Shown in pieces: positions 27,568 through 36,492 of a stretch of 43,708 nucleotides of DNA. The notes below the pieces were generated by a model. That model was not told the DNA's origin. It made no database searches and worked only from the letters and a program-made list of their open reading frames with translations. Position 1 is the stretch's first letter, and each line of letters starts with the position of its first letter. Source of the DNA: Streptomyces himastatinicus ATCC 53653 (GTDB lineage: Bacteria > Actinomycetota > Actinomycetes > Streptomycetales > Streptomycetaceae); contig NZ_GG657754.1 in NCBI RefSeq assembly GCF_000158915.1, positions 3,294,209-3,337,916 of the forward strand. Direction: 5' to 3'. Made by a program: the position numbers and the translations under genes.

Positions 27568-29280
27568 TCATTCGACGCCTATGATCAGCGGCGAGGAGGG
27601 CTGGCCGCCCCGGTAGACGACCGTGTCGACGGCGAAGTGGCCCTCCCGTACGTGGCGCTCCAGCCGCTCGGCCATCGCGTCCGGGAGGTCCGCGCCGAGC
27701 ACCAGCGTGACCATCTCCCCGCCCGCGGCCAGCATCCGGTCCAGGACCGTCTCGGCGGTCGGAGCCAGCTCGGTGCCGATCACCGCCACGTCGCCGTCGA
27801 TCAGGCCCAGGACGTCCCCGGCCTGGCAGACCCCGGCCATGGTCCAGGACCGGTGCTCGGCGACGGCCAGTTCGGCGCAGCGGGTGGCGCCCGCTGCGGA
27901 GGTCATCGCGACGACGTCCTCGTCGAAGCTGCGGGCGGGCTCGTGCACGGCGAGCGCGGCGATGCCCTGGACCGGGGAACGGGTGGGGATCACGGCGACC
28001 CGTACGCCCTCGGCACGGGCCTGCGCTGCGGCGGCCGCGGCCGGGTGGCGCAGCTCGGCGTCGTTGGGCAGCAGCACCACCTCGCGGGCGTGGGCGCGCC
28101 GGATCGCCTCGGCCAGCTCGCTGCCGCCGGGGGGCTTCCCGGGTTCGGTGGCGACCACGGTGGCACCGGCCTCGGCGCACAGCGCGGCGAGGCCGTCGCC
28201 GGGCACGACGGCGACCACGGCACGCGTCGCGCGCTCGCCCGACGGGCCGTCAGGACGCCGTTCGGGGCGGCCCGGCTCCGGGGCGGCGGGCCCGCGCTCG
28301 GCGGGGGCACCGAAGTGGGTGATGCGGATGCGGTACGGGCGTCCGGCCTGGATGCCCGCCTCCACGGCGGCGCCCGCGTCGTCCACATGGACGTGGACGT
28401 TCCACAGTCCGTCGCCGCCGACGATCACGAGCGAGTCACCGAGCGCGTCCAGCCGCTCGCGCAGTCCGGCGACGGCGCCGTCGCCGGCTTCCAGGAGGTA
28501 GATCACCTCGAACGCGGGCCCGTCCGCGGAACAGTCCACCGGACCGGCCCCGGTGTCCGCCGTAAGGGGCGACGCCGAGGCGGGGGCCGGGATGGCGGGG
28601 GCGGCGGGCGGTGCCGCCGGGGCTTCGCCGGACAGGGCCTCGGCGAGCCCGCCCAACACCGTGACCAGGCCGTAGCCGCCCGCGTCGACGACGCCCGCGC
28701 GGGCCAGGACGTCCAGCTGCCCGGGGGTCGCCTGGAGTGCGGCGCGCGCCCCTTCGTACGCCGCGCGCGCCACCGTGCCGACGTCCCCGGTGGCCCGCTC
28801 CGCGCCCTCGGCAGCGGCCACGGCCACCGTCAGCACGGTCCCCTCGACGGGATGCGCGACGGCGAGGTACGCCAGCTCGACAGCGCGCCGCAGGGCCCGC
28901 CGCAACCCGTCCGCCTCGTCCCCGCCCCCGGTGCCGCCGCCGTCACCGTCTTCGGCCAGGACGTCGGCCATGCCGCGCAGCAGCTGGGCCAGGATGGTGC
29001 CGGAGTTGCCGCGCGCGCCGATCAGCGCACCGTGGGCCATGGCGCGCACCACGTCGGCGAGGCTGGGGCGGGCGGCGCCCGGCGAGACGGGGTGGCTGTC
29101 GAAGGCGGCGTCGACGGCCTGTGCGGCGGACTCGACGGTCAGATACAGATTGGTGCCGGTGTCACCGTCCGCGACCGGATAGACATTGATCGCGTCGATG
29201 TCCTCGCGGGCCCGGCCCAGCGCGTCCAGCGCGAGCCCGCACCAGATCCGTACCGCATCGGCGTCGAGCGTGTGCGGCAC
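27568..29280 (-). CDS. DAK2/DegV-like (FakA/YloV family) protein
   Basis: A 570-residue protein. The N-terminal DhaL/DAK2 phosphatase-like domain has NVYPVADGDTGTNLYLTVE (the Mg/ATP-binding DGDTG motif), GARGNSGTILAQLLRG and the second-lobe ARAGVVDAGGYGLVTVLGG. The middle and C-terminal parts match the YloV/FakA accessory region (FEVIYLLEAGDGAVAGLRERLDALGDSLVIVGGDGLWNVHVH). FakA phosphorylates fatty acids bound to FakB (DegV) in Firmicutes. Whether that holds here is unknown, and no FakB gene is nearby. The GTG at 29278-29280 has GAGGAG seven bases upstream. It lies beside recG and is divergent from rpmB, the standard bacterial grouping. Confidence 0.9.
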   Translation of the reverse strand: MPHTLDADAVRIWCGLALDALGRAREDIDAINVYPVADGDTGTNLYLTVESAAQAVDAAFDSHPVSPGAARPSLADVVRAMAHGALIGARGNSGTILAQLLRGMADVLAEDGDGGGTGGGDEADGLRRALRRAVELAYLAVAHPVEGTVLTVAVAAAEGAERATGDVGTVARAAYEGARAALQATPGQLDVLARAGVVDAGGYGLVTVLGGLAEALSGEAPAAPPAAPAIPAPASASPLTADTGAGPVDCSADGPAFEVIYLLEAGDGAVAGLRERLDALGDSLVIVGGDGLWNVHVHVDDAGAAVEAGIQAGRPYRIRITHFGAPAERGPAAPEPGRPERRPDGPSGERATRAVVAVVPGDGLAALCAEAGATVVATEPGKPPGGSELAEAIRRAHAREVVLLPNDAELRHPAAAAAAQARAEGVRVAVIPTRSPVQGIAALAVHEPARSFDEDVVAMTSAAGATRCAELAVAEHRSWTMAGVCQAGDVLGLIDGDVAVIGTELAPTAETVLDRMLAAGGEMVTLVLGADLPDAMAERLERHVREGHFAVDTVVYRGGQPSSPLIIGVE

Positions 29281-29526
29281 GTACGTTCTCCTCGGGGTCG
29301 GGCTTCGCGTCATCGCAGGCTAGTCGCCGCCCTCCGCGGGTGCTGGGGCAGCCATGATAGTTTCGTTGTACGGGAGTGGCCGTTGTATGCTGCTCCGGTT
29401 GCCCGATGAGAGTCGGGCTATTCCCCCTGGCGCCGCCGGTCTTCCACGATCCTGGCTACGCCGGGGTTCCCGTTAAGTTTCTGTCTCCTCGCGGGAAGCG
29501 AGGCTGACCCGTCTTTGGAGTAACCC

Positions 29527-29712
29527 GTGGCTGCCAACTGCGACGTCTGCGGCAAGGGGCCGGGCTTCGGCAACAACATCTCGCACTCGCACCGCCGCAC
29601 CCGCCGTCGTTGGAACCCCAACATCCAGACGGTGCGCGCTGTGGTCGGTCGGACCCCGAAGCGGCTCAACGTCTGCACCTCGTGCATCAAGGCCGGCAAG
29701 GTCTCGCGCTAG
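29527..29712 (+). CDS. rpmB: 50S ribosomal protein L28, zinc-binding form
   Basis: A 61-residue L28: [29 protein letters not shown], ending [12 protein letters not shown]. The two CxxC pairs mark the zinc-containing 'C+' version. The GTG start at 29527 has GGAG six bases upstream. A TATGCT at 29386-29391 is a good -10 candidate about 135 bases upstream, but the matching -35 is weak. The leader between is GC-poor for this genome. A strong terminator follows the stop codon. Confidence 0.97.
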   Translation: MAANCDVCGKGPGFGNNISHSHRRTRRRWNPNIQTVRAVVGRTPKRLNVCTSCIKAGKVSR

Positions 29713-29754
29713 GCGCATGCCTTACCCCCCGCGCGAGCGGGATTCCGGTTGCCG

Positions 29755-29786
29755 AGGCCGGTCCACACATGACAGTGGACCGGCCT
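29755..29786 (+). terminator. Terminator after rpmB
   Basis: AGGCCGGTCCAC (29755-29766) pairs perfectly with 29775-29786 over loop ACATGACA, followed by TT. It lies about 42 bases past the stop codon. Confidence 0.85.
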
Positions 29787-29939
29787 TTACGCATGCCCTG
29801 AACCCCCTTTTTGGCTCGGTTCGCCTCCGGGGCGCAAAAGCCCCTGTCGACGGTCGACCGTGCTCGGCCCTTCGTTCCTCAGGGCCTGCGCGCGCTCTCC
29901 CTTTCGACAGCGGCGCGCCCCTTCGGCTCACCGGGCAGC

Positions 29940-30776
29940 TCAGGCGAGTCCCCAGCCGTGGTCGACCGGGCCGATGCCCGCGCCCAGGGGGAAGCCCGCC
30001 GCGATCGCGCCCGTGACGTACGCCTTGGCCGCCCCTACGGCCTCCGGGACCGTCATCCCGCCCGCGAGGTAGGTGGCGATCGCCGAGGCGAGGGTGCAGC
30101 CGGTGCCGTGGGTGTGGCGGTTGTCGTAGCGGGGCGCCCGCAGCCAGTGCTCCTCGGTGCCGTCGGTGAGCAGATCCACCGCGTCACCCCGCAGATGGCC
30201 GCCCTTGATCAGCGCCCAGCGCGGCCCGAAGTCCAGCACCGCGCGCGCCGACCGCCGCAGATCGCCCTCCGAACCGGCCCGGATGCCGGTCAGCTGGGCG
30301 ACCTCGTCCAGGTTGGGGGTGGCGACGGTGGCGGTGGGCAGCAGCTTGGTGCGGACCGCGTCCAGCGCCTCGGCGGCCAGCAGCGAATCGCCGTGCTTGG
30401 AGACCCCGACCGGGTCGACGACCACCGGGGCGGGCAGCCCCGCGAGCAGCCCGGCGACGGTCTCGACCAGCTCGGGGGTGGCCAGCATGCCCGTCTTGAC
30501 CGCCTGGACGCCGATGTCGTCCACCACGCTGCGGAACTGGGCGCGGACCGCCTCAGCGGGCAGCTCCCAGGCGCCCTGGACGCCCTGGGAGTTCTGCGCC
30601 GTCACCGCGGTGAGCACGCTCATCCCGTGCGCGCCCAGGGCCAGCATCGTCTTCAGGTCGGCCTGGATGCCCGCACCGCCGCCGGAGTCCGAGCCGGCGA
30701 CGGTGAGGACACGGACGGGCGCCCGGCCGTCACGGGGGACACGGGGAACGCGGGGAGCATCGCTGGACATGGCCAT
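29940..30776 (-). CDS. thiD: Hydroxymethylpyrimidine/phosphomethylpyrimidine kinase ThiD
   Basis: A 278-residue ribokinase-fold enzyme that makes HMP diphosphate for thiamine synthesis. Motifs are [40 protein letters not shown] (substrate site), [16 protein letters not shown], and the catalytic anion hole [21 protein letters not shown] use the ATG at 30774-30776 (MAMSSDAP), ten bases after the thiL stop. The frame opens earlier, at 30806, inside thiL. It is coupled with thiL, so two thiamine-pathway steps share one transcript. I see no TPP riboswitch upstream of the pair. Confidence 0.94.
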   Translation of the reverse strand: MAMSSDAPRVPRVPRDGRAPVRVLTVAGSDSGGGAGIQADLKTMLALGAHGMSVLTAVTAQNSQGVQGAWELPAEAVRAQFRSVVDDIGVQAVKTGMLATPELVETVAGLLAGLPAPVVVDPVGVSKHGDSLLAAEALDAVRTKLLPTATVATPNLDEVAQLTGIRAGSEGDLRRSARAVLDFGPRWALIKGGHLRGDAVDLLTDGTEEHWLRAPRYDNRHTHGTGCTLASAIATYLAGGMTVPEAVGAAKAYVTGAIAAGFPLGAGIGPVDHGWGLA

Positions 30777-30786
30777 ACGGCCGAAT

Positions 30787-31755
30787 CTACTCGGCGCCCT
30801 GGTCATCCCCGAAATGGTCCCAGCCCGCGTGCACCCAGGGCGCCCCGTCCACCGTCACCTGGGGCAGCGCCGACGGGTTGAGCACCTCGCCGATGACCTT
30901 CCAGCGGGCGGGCAGCTTCACGTCGGAAGGGAAGGTGGCCACGATCGCGTGGTCCTCTCCCCCGCTGAGCACCCACTGGATCGGGTCGACGCCCACCGCC
31001 TGCCCGATGTCCGACATCTGCGAGGGGATGTCGATGTCCCCCGAGCGCAGATCGATACGGACCTGGCTGGCGTCGGCGATGTGCCCGAGGTCGGCCACCA
31101 GACCGTCGCTGACGTCGGTCATCGCGGTCGCGCCGAGTCCGGCGGCGGCCGGTCCCGCGTGGTACGGCGGCTCCGGGCGGCGGTGTGCCTCGACGAAGGC
31201 GCGCGGCGAACGGAATCCGCGCGAGAGCACCGCGTGTCCGGCGGCCGACCAGCCCAGCCAGCCGGTGACGGCGACAACGTCGCCCGGCCGGGCACCGGAT
31301 CGGGTGACCGGCTCATGGTTGCGCAGATCGCCCAGGGCGGTGATGGCGATGGTGATCGCGTCTCCGCGCACCACGTCGCCGCCGACCACCGCGGCGCCCG
31401 CCACCTGGCATTCGTCGCGGATGCCGTCCATCATCTCGGCCGGCCAGGTCACCGGCAGATCCGCGGGCACCACCAGGCCCAGCAGCAGCGCGGTCGGCAC
31501 CGCGCCCATGGCCGCGATGTCCGCGAGGTTCTGCGCGGCGGCCTTGCGGCCGACGTCATAGGCGGTGGACCAGTCCCGGCGGAAGTGCCTGCCTTCCAGC
31601 AGGACGTCCGTACTGGCCACCACCCTGCGGTCCGGTGCGGCCACGACCGCGGCGTCGTCCCCGGGCCCCAGCCTCACCGCCGAGGTGGTGGTGAGCCGGG
31701 AGGTGAGCTCCCTGATGAGCCCGAACTCCCCCAACTCGCCCACGGTGCCCTTCAT
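30787..31755 (-). CDS. thiL: Thiamine-monophosphate kinase ThiL
   Basis: A 322-residue enzyme that phosphorylates thiamine phosphate to thiamine diphosphate. It starts [21 protein letters not shown]. It contains [11 protein letters not shown] (metal/ATP site), [58 protein letters not shown] and [15 protein letters not shown], all family hallmarks. The ATG at 31753-31755 has GAAGGGG seven bases upstream. It is divergent from the RAM-domain gene across 137 bases. Confidence 0.96.
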   Translation of the reverse strand: MKGTVGELGEFGLIRELTSRLTTTSAVRLGPGDDAAVVAAPDRRVVASTDVLLEGRHFRRDWSTAYDVGRKAAAQNLADIAAMGAVPTALLLGLVVPADLPVTWPAEMMDGIRDECQVAGAAVVGGDVVRGDAITIAITALGDLRNHEPVTRSGARPGDVVAVTGWLGWSAAGHAVLSRGFRSPRAFVEAHRRPEPPYHAGPAAAGLGATAMTDVSDGLVADLGHIADASQVRIDLRSGDIDIPSQMSDIGQAVGVDPIQWVLSGGEDHAIVATFPSDVKLPARWKVIGEVLNPSALPQVTVDGAPWVHAGWDHFGDDQGAE

Positions 31756-31892
31756 CGCATTGCCCCTTCGTGCTCGTGGCCCTGTGCCCACCGCGCCGCG
31801 CAAGCCGCGCGGGTCTCCCCGCGCCGCGTGGCGACGCGGTACCGTGGCGTCCCTTCTCCCCACATGATCCTCGTAGCCGCCCTGGAGGTTCC

Positions 31893-32126
31893 GTGGTACA
31901 GGCGTACATCCTGATCCAGACCGAGGTCGGCAAGGCGTCGACCGTCGCCGACGTCATCGCCAAGCTCCCGGGGGTGATACAGGCCGAGGACGTCACGGGT
32001 CCGTACGACGTGATCGTGCGCGCCCAGGCCGAGACGGTCGACGAGCTCGGTCGCATGGTGGTCGCGAAAGTCCAGCAAGTGGAAGGGATCACGCGCACAC
32101 TGACCTGCCCGGTGGTCCATATCTAG
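31893..32126 (+). CDS. Stand-alone Lrp/AsnC ligand-binding (RAM) domain protein
   Basis: A 77-residue protein consisting only of the RAM domain of the Lrp/AsnC family: [47 protein letters not shown], ending [15 protein letters not shown]. There is no helix-turn-helix. Such single-domain proteins bind amino acids or effectors and form dimers or decamers, and may modulate full Lrp proteins; no target is known here. The GTG at 31893 has GGAGG four bases upstream. It is conserved in position next to thiL in relatives as far as I recall. Confidence 0.92.
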   Translation: MVQAYILIQTEVGKASTVADVIAKLPGVIQAEDVTGPYDVIVRAQAETVDELGRMVVAKVQQVEGITRTLTCPVVHI

Positions 32127-32153
32127 ATCCAGCTCCCCCGCTAACCTCGGCCG

Positions 32154-32327
32154 GTGAGTTCCGCACACCGTACTGTCACCCGCCGCGGCGAGCGGCTGCG
32201 CCGACGGTTGCGACGCCACAAGCGCGTCCGTCGGTTCCCACTTCCCCGGCGCAGGCTGCCGCGCCTGCGCCGGGTGTTGCCCGAGGACCTGCCGAGGACC
32301 GTGGACGAGCCGCGGCGGCGACAGTAG
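32154..32327 (+). CDS. Possible small arginine-rich protein of 57 residues (doubtful)
   Basis: A GTG-started frame just after the RAM gene, stopping directly against the convergent ddl stop. It encodes an extremely basic sequence (SSAHRTVTRRGERLRRRLRR, then HKRVRRFPLPRRRLPRL, ending DEPRRRQ). About a third of residues are Arg. There is no ribosome site, and third-position GC is lower than in neighbouring genes. It may be chance coding in a GC-rich gap; I list it because it fills an otherwise empty 200 bases. Confidence 0.2.
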   Translation: MSSAHRTVTRRGERLRRRLRRHKRVRRFPLPRRRLPRLRRVLPEDLPRTVDEPRRRQ

Positions 32328-33500
32328 CTAGCGCAGCCCCGTGGAGCGGCGCAGCGCGGCCTGGATGAGCCGGTCCACCAGCTCCGGGTAGCTCACGCCG
32401 CTCTCCTGCCACATGCGCGGGTACATGGAGATCGGGGTGAAGCCGGGCATCGTGTTGATCTCGTTGATCACGAACTCGCCGCTGTCCAGCAGGAAGAAGT
32501 CCGCGCGCACCAGGCCCTCGCAGGACACCGCGTCGAACGCGCGCACCGCCAGCTCCTGGACCCGCTCGGTCTCCTCCGCGGTGAGCGGCGCGGGCACGAC
32601 GCCGGGGGCCGCGTCGATGTACTTGGCCTCGAAGTCGTAGAAGTCGTGGGTGGAGACCGGGGGGATCTCGGCCGGCACGCTGGCCCGCGGGCCGTCCTCG
32701 AATTCCAGCACGCCGCACTCGATCTCGCGGCCGCGCAGCAGCGCCTCCACGATGACCTTCGGGTCGTGGCGCCGGGCCTCCTCGATGGCCTCGTCCAGCT
32801 GCTCCGGGCCGTCGACCTTGGTGATGCCGATGGAGGAACCGGCCCGCGAGGGCTTCACGAACACCGGCCAGCCGTGCTCGGCGGCGAAGTCGGTGATCCG
32901 GGCGCGGGCGGCGGCGGGGTCCCGCTCCCAGTCGCGGGGGCGGAGCACCTCGTACGGGCCGACGGGCAGCCCGAACGAGACGAACACCCGCTTCATGTAC
33001 TCCTTGTCCATGCCGACCGCGGAGGCCAGCACCCCGGCGCCCACATAGGGCACCCCGGACAGCTCCAGCAGCCCCTGAAGGGTGCCGTCCTCGCCGTAGG
33101 GGCCGTGCAGCATGGGGAAGACGACGTCGACGTCGCCGAGCGCCTTGGGCACCGCGCCCGGCTCGCTGTAGACGACCTCGCGGCTGCTCGGGTCGACCGG
33201 CAGCACGACCGACCCCTCCTCGGACTCGGCGAGCCGTTCGACGCTCGGGAGCTGCCGGTCCGCGATGGCCATCCGCTCGGGCGCGTCGGCGGTGAGCGCC
33301 CAACGGCCGTCCGCCGTGATGCCGATCGGCAGCACGTCGTACTTCTCGCGGTCGATGGCGCGCAGCACGGCCCCCGCGGTGACCACGGAAATGGCGTGCT
33401 CGGAGCTGCGCCCGCCGAAGACCACGGCGACGCGCGGCTTCCGCGGCTCACCGGCGGAGGAAGCCGGGACAGGGCTTGAGGAAGGAGTCTGGCTGCTCAT
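32328..33500 (-). CDS. ddl: D-alanine--D-alanine ligase
   Basis: A 390-residue ATP-grasp ligase for the peptidoglycan precursor D-Ala-D-Ala. It has VVFGGRSSEHAISVVTA at the N terminus, MLHGPYGEDGTLQGLLELSGVPYVG, VFVKPSRAGSSIGITKV, and the C-terminal metal/ADP site ADFFLLDSGEFVINEINTMPGFTPISMYP. The loop FYDFEAKY carries the Tyr typical of true D-Ala-D-Ala ligases rather than VanA-type D-lactate ligases, so I see no vancomycin-resistance signature. The first 20 residues are a Ser/Pro-rich extension. The ATG at 33498-33500 has only a weak ribosome site. It lies 34 bases after gpsA on the same strand. Confidence 0.96.
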   Translation of the reverse strand: MSSQTPSSSPVPASSAGEPRKPRVAVVFGGRSSEHAISVVTAGAVLRAIDREKYDVLPIGITADGRWALTADAPERMAIADRQLPSVERLAESEEGSVVLPVDPSSREVVYSEPGAVPKALGDVDVVFPMLHGPYGEDGTLQGLLELSGVPYVGAGVLASAVGMDKEYMKRVFVSFGLPVGPYEVLRPRDWERDPAAARARITDFAAEHGWPVFVKPSRAGSSIGITKVDGPEQLDEAIEEARRHDPKVIVEALLRGREIECGVLEFEDGPRASVPAEIPPVSTHDFYDFEAKYIDAAPGVVPAPLTAEETERVQELAVRAFDAVSCEGLVRADFFLLDSGEFVINEINTMPGFTPISMYPRMWQESGVSYPELVDRLIQAALRRSTGLR

Positions 33501-33534
33501 ATCGCGTTGAGGTTACCTTGCGGTTCGGACGGCG

Positions 33535-34536
33535 TCAGTGCCGCTCGGCCTTCGCGCTGCGCGACATCAGTTCTTTGAGCGCGACGAGCGGCTGTTTGCC
33601 GTCGTGGACGATGCCCACCACGGTCTCGGTGATCGGCATGTCGACGTCGTGGCGCCGGGCGAGATCCGCTACGGACTCGCACGACTTGACACCCTCGGCC
33701 GTCTGCCGGGTGACCGCGATCGTCTCCTCCAGTGTCATGCCGCGGCCCAGGTTGGTGCCGAAGGTGTGGTTGCGGGACAGCGGCGAGGAGCAGGTGGCGA
33801 CCAGGTCGCCCATGCCCGCCAGGCCCGCGAAGGTGTGCGCGTCGGCGCCCATCGCGAGGCCCAGCCGGGTCGTTTCGGCGAGCCCGCGGGTGATGAGGGA
33901 CGCCTTGGCGTTGTCACCGAGGCCCATGCCGTCCGCGATGCCGACGGCCAGCGCGATGACGTTCTTCACCGCGCCGCCGAGTTCGCAGCCGACCACGTCG
34001 GTGTTGGTGTACGGGCGGAAGTAGGGGGTGTGGCACGCGGTCTGGAGGCGGCGTGCCACGTCCTCGTCCGCGCAGGCCACCACGGAGGCCGCGGGCTGCC
34101 GGGCGGCGATCTCCTTGGCGAGGTTGGGTCCGGTGAGCACCGCGACGCGCTCCGCGGGCGCCTCGGCGACCTCCGCGATGACCTCGCTCATCCGCTTGGC
34201 CGTGCCGAGTTCGACGCCCTTCATCAGGGAGACCAGGACGGTGTCGGAGGGCAGCAGCGGGGCCCAGGCGGCGAGGTTGCCGCGCAGCGTCTGGGAGGGC
34301 ACGGAGAAGACGGTGAACTCCGCGTCGCGCGCGGCCTCGGCAGGGTCGGTGGTGGCCCGTACCCCGTCGGGGAGGCGGATGCCGGGGAAGTAGTCGGGAT
34401 TGGTGCGGCCGGTGTTGATGGCCTCGACGACATCGGGCCTGCGGCCCCACAGCGTCACCTCGCAGCCGGCGTCGGCGAGCACCATCGCGAAGGCGGTGCC
34501 CCAGGACCCGGTGCCGTAGACGGCGCAGCGCGTCAC
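33535..34536 (-). CDS. gpsA: NAD(P)H-dependent glycerol-3-phosphate dehydrogenase
   Basis: A 333-residue enzyme that reduces dihydroxyacetone phosphate to sn-glycerol-3-phosphate for phospholipids. The Rossmann start is VTRCAVYGTGSWGTAFAMVLADAGCEVTLWGRR. VSLMKGVELGTAKRMSEVI, LTGPNLAKEIAARQPAASVVA, GCELGGAVKNVIALAVGIADGMGLGDNAKASLITRGLAE (catalytic Lys/Asn region) and SRNHTFG follow. The GTG at 34534-34536 overlaps the plsC stop (GTGA), so the two are coupled. Their products act in sequence: GpsA supplies the acceptor that acyltransferases esterify. Confidence 0.97.
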   Translation of the reverse strand: MTRCAVYGTGSWGTAFAMVLADAGCEVTLWGRRPDVVEAINTGRTNPDYFPGIRLPDGVRATTDPAEAARDAEFTVFSVPSQTLRGNLAAWAPLLPSDTVLVSLMKGVELGTAKRMSEVIAEVAEAPAERVAVLTGPNLAKEIAARQPAASVVACADEDVARRLQTACHTPYFRPYTNTDVVGCELGGAVKNVIALAVGIADGMGLGDNAKASLITRGLAETTRLGLAMGADAHTFAGLAGMGDLVATCSSPLSRNHTFGTNLGRGMTLEETIAVTRQTAEGVKSCESVADLARRHDVDMPITETVVGIVHDGKQPLVALKELMSRSAKAERH

Positions 34537-35309
34537 TTGCTCTCCTCTTCGGCCACGGGGCGTTCGGCCACGGGGCGCGGCTGGTCGGCGGCGTGCGGCC
34601 GTTCGGGGTCGAGGTCGCGCGCCCGGGCGGGCACCTGCTCGCCGCGGACCTCGGCGAGGAGTTCGGTGACCGCGGCCATGATGGTGTCGGTGGCCGCCCG
34701 CAGCACATCGGCGGTGGGCTCCTGGCCGTAGTACTCGGAGAGGTCCACCGGCGGGCCCGCGTGCACCTTGAGGGTCTTGCGCGGGAACAGCCGGACCTTC
34801 TTCTCCTTGGCGTACGGCGGCACGGCCTCGTTGGCGCCCCACTGGGCGACCGGGATGACGGGGGCCTTGGTGAGCAGGGCGACCCGGGCGGCGCCGGTCT
34901 TGCCGCGCATCGGCCACAGGTCGGGATCGCGGGTCAGGGTGCCCTCGGGGTAGAAGGCCACGCACTCGCCCTTGTTGATGGCGTCGACGGCGGCCCGGAA
35001 GGCGTTGGCCGCGTCGGTCGACTCGCGGAAGACGGGGATCTGTCCGGTGCCGCGCAGCATCGTGCCCATGAAGCCGCCCTTGAAGAGGGCAGCCTTGGCG
35101 AGGAACCGGGGCACGCGTCCGCTGTTGTACTGGAAGTGCGCGTAGGAGAGCGGGTCGAGATACGAGTTGTGGTTGATCACGGTGATAAAGCCACCGTCGG
35201 CGGGAATGTGCTCCATTCCGTGCCAGTCCCGCTTGAACAGAACCACGAGCGGCGGTTTCACCATGACCGCCGCCATGCGGTACCAGAAGCCGATTCTGCG
35301 GCCGGACAC
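34533..35309 (-). CDS. plsC: 1-acyl-sn-glycerol-3-phosphate acyltransferase (PlsC family)
   Basis: A 258-residue membrane-associated acyltransferase. It has the catalytic HX4D motif NHNSYLDPLSYA, a second block (RGTGQIPVFRES), and the glycerophosphate-binding CVAFYPEGTLTRDPDLWPMRGKTGAAR. The C terminus after about residue 215 is a charged extension. I chose the GTG at 35307-35309 because AGGAGG lies nine bases upstream; the ATG at 35318 abuts that site with no spacing. It precedes gpsA and is divergent from cofC. Confidence 0.92.
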   Translation of the reverse strand: MSGRRIGFWYRMAAVMVKPPLVVLFKRDWHGMEHIPADGGFITVINHNSYLDPLSYAHFQYNSGRVPRFLAKAALFKGGFMGTMLRGTGQIPVFRESTDAANAFRAAVDAINKGECVAFYPEGTLTRDPDLWPMRGKTGAARVALLTKAPVIPVAQWGANEAVPPYAKEKKVRLFPRKTLKVHAGPPVDLSEYYGQEPTADVLRAATDTIMAAVTELLAEVRGEQVPARARDLDPERPHAADQPRPVAERPVAEEESK

Positions 35310-35483
35310 TCGGAACATCCTCCTCTTGGACCCTGCTGACCTGCTGGCTTGCTGCCGTCCGGGCAGCCGCACAAGTGTCGCTCCAGGTACTCGGTCTGTC
35401 GAGGACACCGTAACCCCGCCCGTCCGGGACGAGTCGGGCAGCAGGCGAGAATGGGGCCCGTGGGAAGAGACGCGAGGTCTGTG

Positions 35484-36140
35484 ATGTGGACGCTGGTGGT
35501 GCCGCTCAAGCCCCTGTCACGGGCGAAGAGCAGGCTCTCCGACGCCGCCGGTGACGCCCTGCGACCGGGTCTCGCGCTGGCGTTCGCCAAGGACACGGTG
35601 GTCGCGGCGCTGGCCGGCCGGCGCGTCGCCGGGGTCACCGTGGTCACCGACGATCCGCTCGCCGGGCGCGAGCTGGCGGCCCTCGGCGCCCGCGTCCTGC
35701 CCGATACGCCGGGGCGCGGGCTGAACGCGGCGCTCGCGCACGGCGCCCGGACGGTGCGAGAGAGCCGCCCCAGGGCCTCCGTAGCGGCGCTGAACGCCGA
35801 TCTCCCGGCCCTGCGGACGGCCGACCTCGACCAGGTGCTCGAAGCCGCCGCGGGCTTCCCACGCGCCTTTCTGGCGGATGCGGCGGGGGTCGGCACGACA
35901 CTCCTCGCTGCGGCGCCCGGCACCGATCTCGCCCCCGCCTTCGGGGGCGCCTCCCGGGCCCGGCACCGGGCGTCCGGCGCGTACGAGATCGAGCTACCCG
36001 GGGTCGACTCGGTACGGCGCGACGTGGACACCGGGGAGGATCTGCGCGCGGCGCTGGCGCTGGGCGTGGGCACCCACACGGCCCGGCTGTGCGGCACCGC
36101 CTGCCCGCCGGGACCACGGGCCGCGCTGCCCGGTACGTAG
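35484..36140 (+). CDS. cofC: 2-phospho-L-lactate (or phosphoenolpyruvate) guanylyltransferase CofC
   Basis: A 218-residue nucleotidyltransferase of coenzyme F420 synthesis. It begins MWTLVVPLKPLSRAKSRLS, the CofC signature with the GTP-binding KxxxxAKSRL. VTVVTDD, PGRGLNAALAHGAR, VAALNADLPALRTADL and DVDTGEDLRAALALGVG follow. The family makes the activated lactyl or enolpyruvyl phosphate for F420; actinobacterial enzymes probably use phosphoenolpyruvate. The ATG at 35484 has GAGG six bases upstream; a GTG three bases earlier is possible. Other F420 genes (fbiA/fbiB) are not in the window. Confidence 0.93.
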   Translation: MWTLVVPLKPLSRAKSRLSDAAGDALRPGLALAFAKDTVVAALAGRRVAGVTVVTDDPLAGRELAALGARVLPDTPGRGLNAALAHGARTVRESRPRASVAALNADLPALRTADLDQVLEAAAGFPRAFLADAAGVGTTLLAAAPGTDLAPAFGGASRARHRASGAYEIELPGVDSVRRDVDTGEDLRAALALGVGTHTARLCGTACPPGPRAALPGT

Positions 36141-36188
36141 GCGGTGCCCGGCGGGAGGACCGTCGGTGGCGCGCACTAGGGTGGCGGT

Positions 36189-36392
36189 ATGCAGGGAACG
36201 GCCTACACCTACGACTCCGATGCCCGTACGGGCAGTGTGCTGCTCGACGACGGCACGCCCCTGCCCTTCGACGCGGCGGCCTTCGACGCCGGGGGGCTGC
36301 GGATGCTGCGGCCGGGGCAGCGGGTGCGGATCGAGGTGGCGGGCGAGGGTGACGACCGGCGCGTCGTCTTCATCACCCTTCAGACGTTCTGA
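36189..36392 (+). CDS. Small cold-shock-domain-like (OB-fold) protein
   Basis: 67 residues: MQGTAYTYDSDARTGSVLLDDGTPLPFDAAAFDAGGLRMLRPGQRVRIEV, ending DDRRVVFITLQTF. The pattern of a first strand, a D-x-x-x-G-S-V turn and a G-Q-R-V-R-I-E strand is that of a CspA-like OB fold. The RNP motifs of true cold-shock proteins are poorly conserved, so nucleic-acid binding is uncertain. It is a conserved streptomycete gene between cofC and hupS, and it ends at a strong terminator. Confidence 0.85.
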   Translation: MQGTAYTYDSDARTGSVLLDDGTPLPFDAAAFDAGGLRMLRPGQRVRIEVAGEGDDRRVVFITLQTF

Positions 36393-36430
36393 AAGGCCCC
36401 GGGCGGTGGCTCCGGGCCCATGACGCACCG

Positions 36431-36461
36431 CGGGCCGGGCTCCCTCTGGGAGCCCGGCCCG
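36431..36461. terminator. Bidirectional terminator between the CSP-like gene and hupS
   Basis: CGGGCCGGGCTCCC (36431-36444) pairs perfectly with 36448-36461 around TCT. It lies between convergent stops at 36392 and 36493. Confidence 0.9.
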
Positions 36462-36492
36462 GCGCGTGAACGGTGCCGCTGAGCGGCGACGA

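Noticed and set aside
25255..29409. Very long plus-strand open frame opposite recG and the DAK2 gene
   Set aside because: It is an antisense shadow of two strongly supported genes, a usual effect of high GC. It has no ribosome site and no recognisable domain, and its composition is His/Gln/Gly/Arg-rich.
29281..29526. Riboswitch before rpmB
   Set aside because: The leader has no recognisable riboswitch core; only a plausible -10 (TATGCT) was found.
29717..30016. Small open frame after rpmB
   Set aside because: It overlaps the rpmB terminator, lacks a ribosome site, and has poor codon bias.
32328..33500. Vancomycin-resistance-type D-Ala-D-Lac ligase
   Set aside because: The loop FYDFEAKY carries the Tyr of ordinary D-Ala-D-Ala ligases, and no vanH or vanX neighbours are present.
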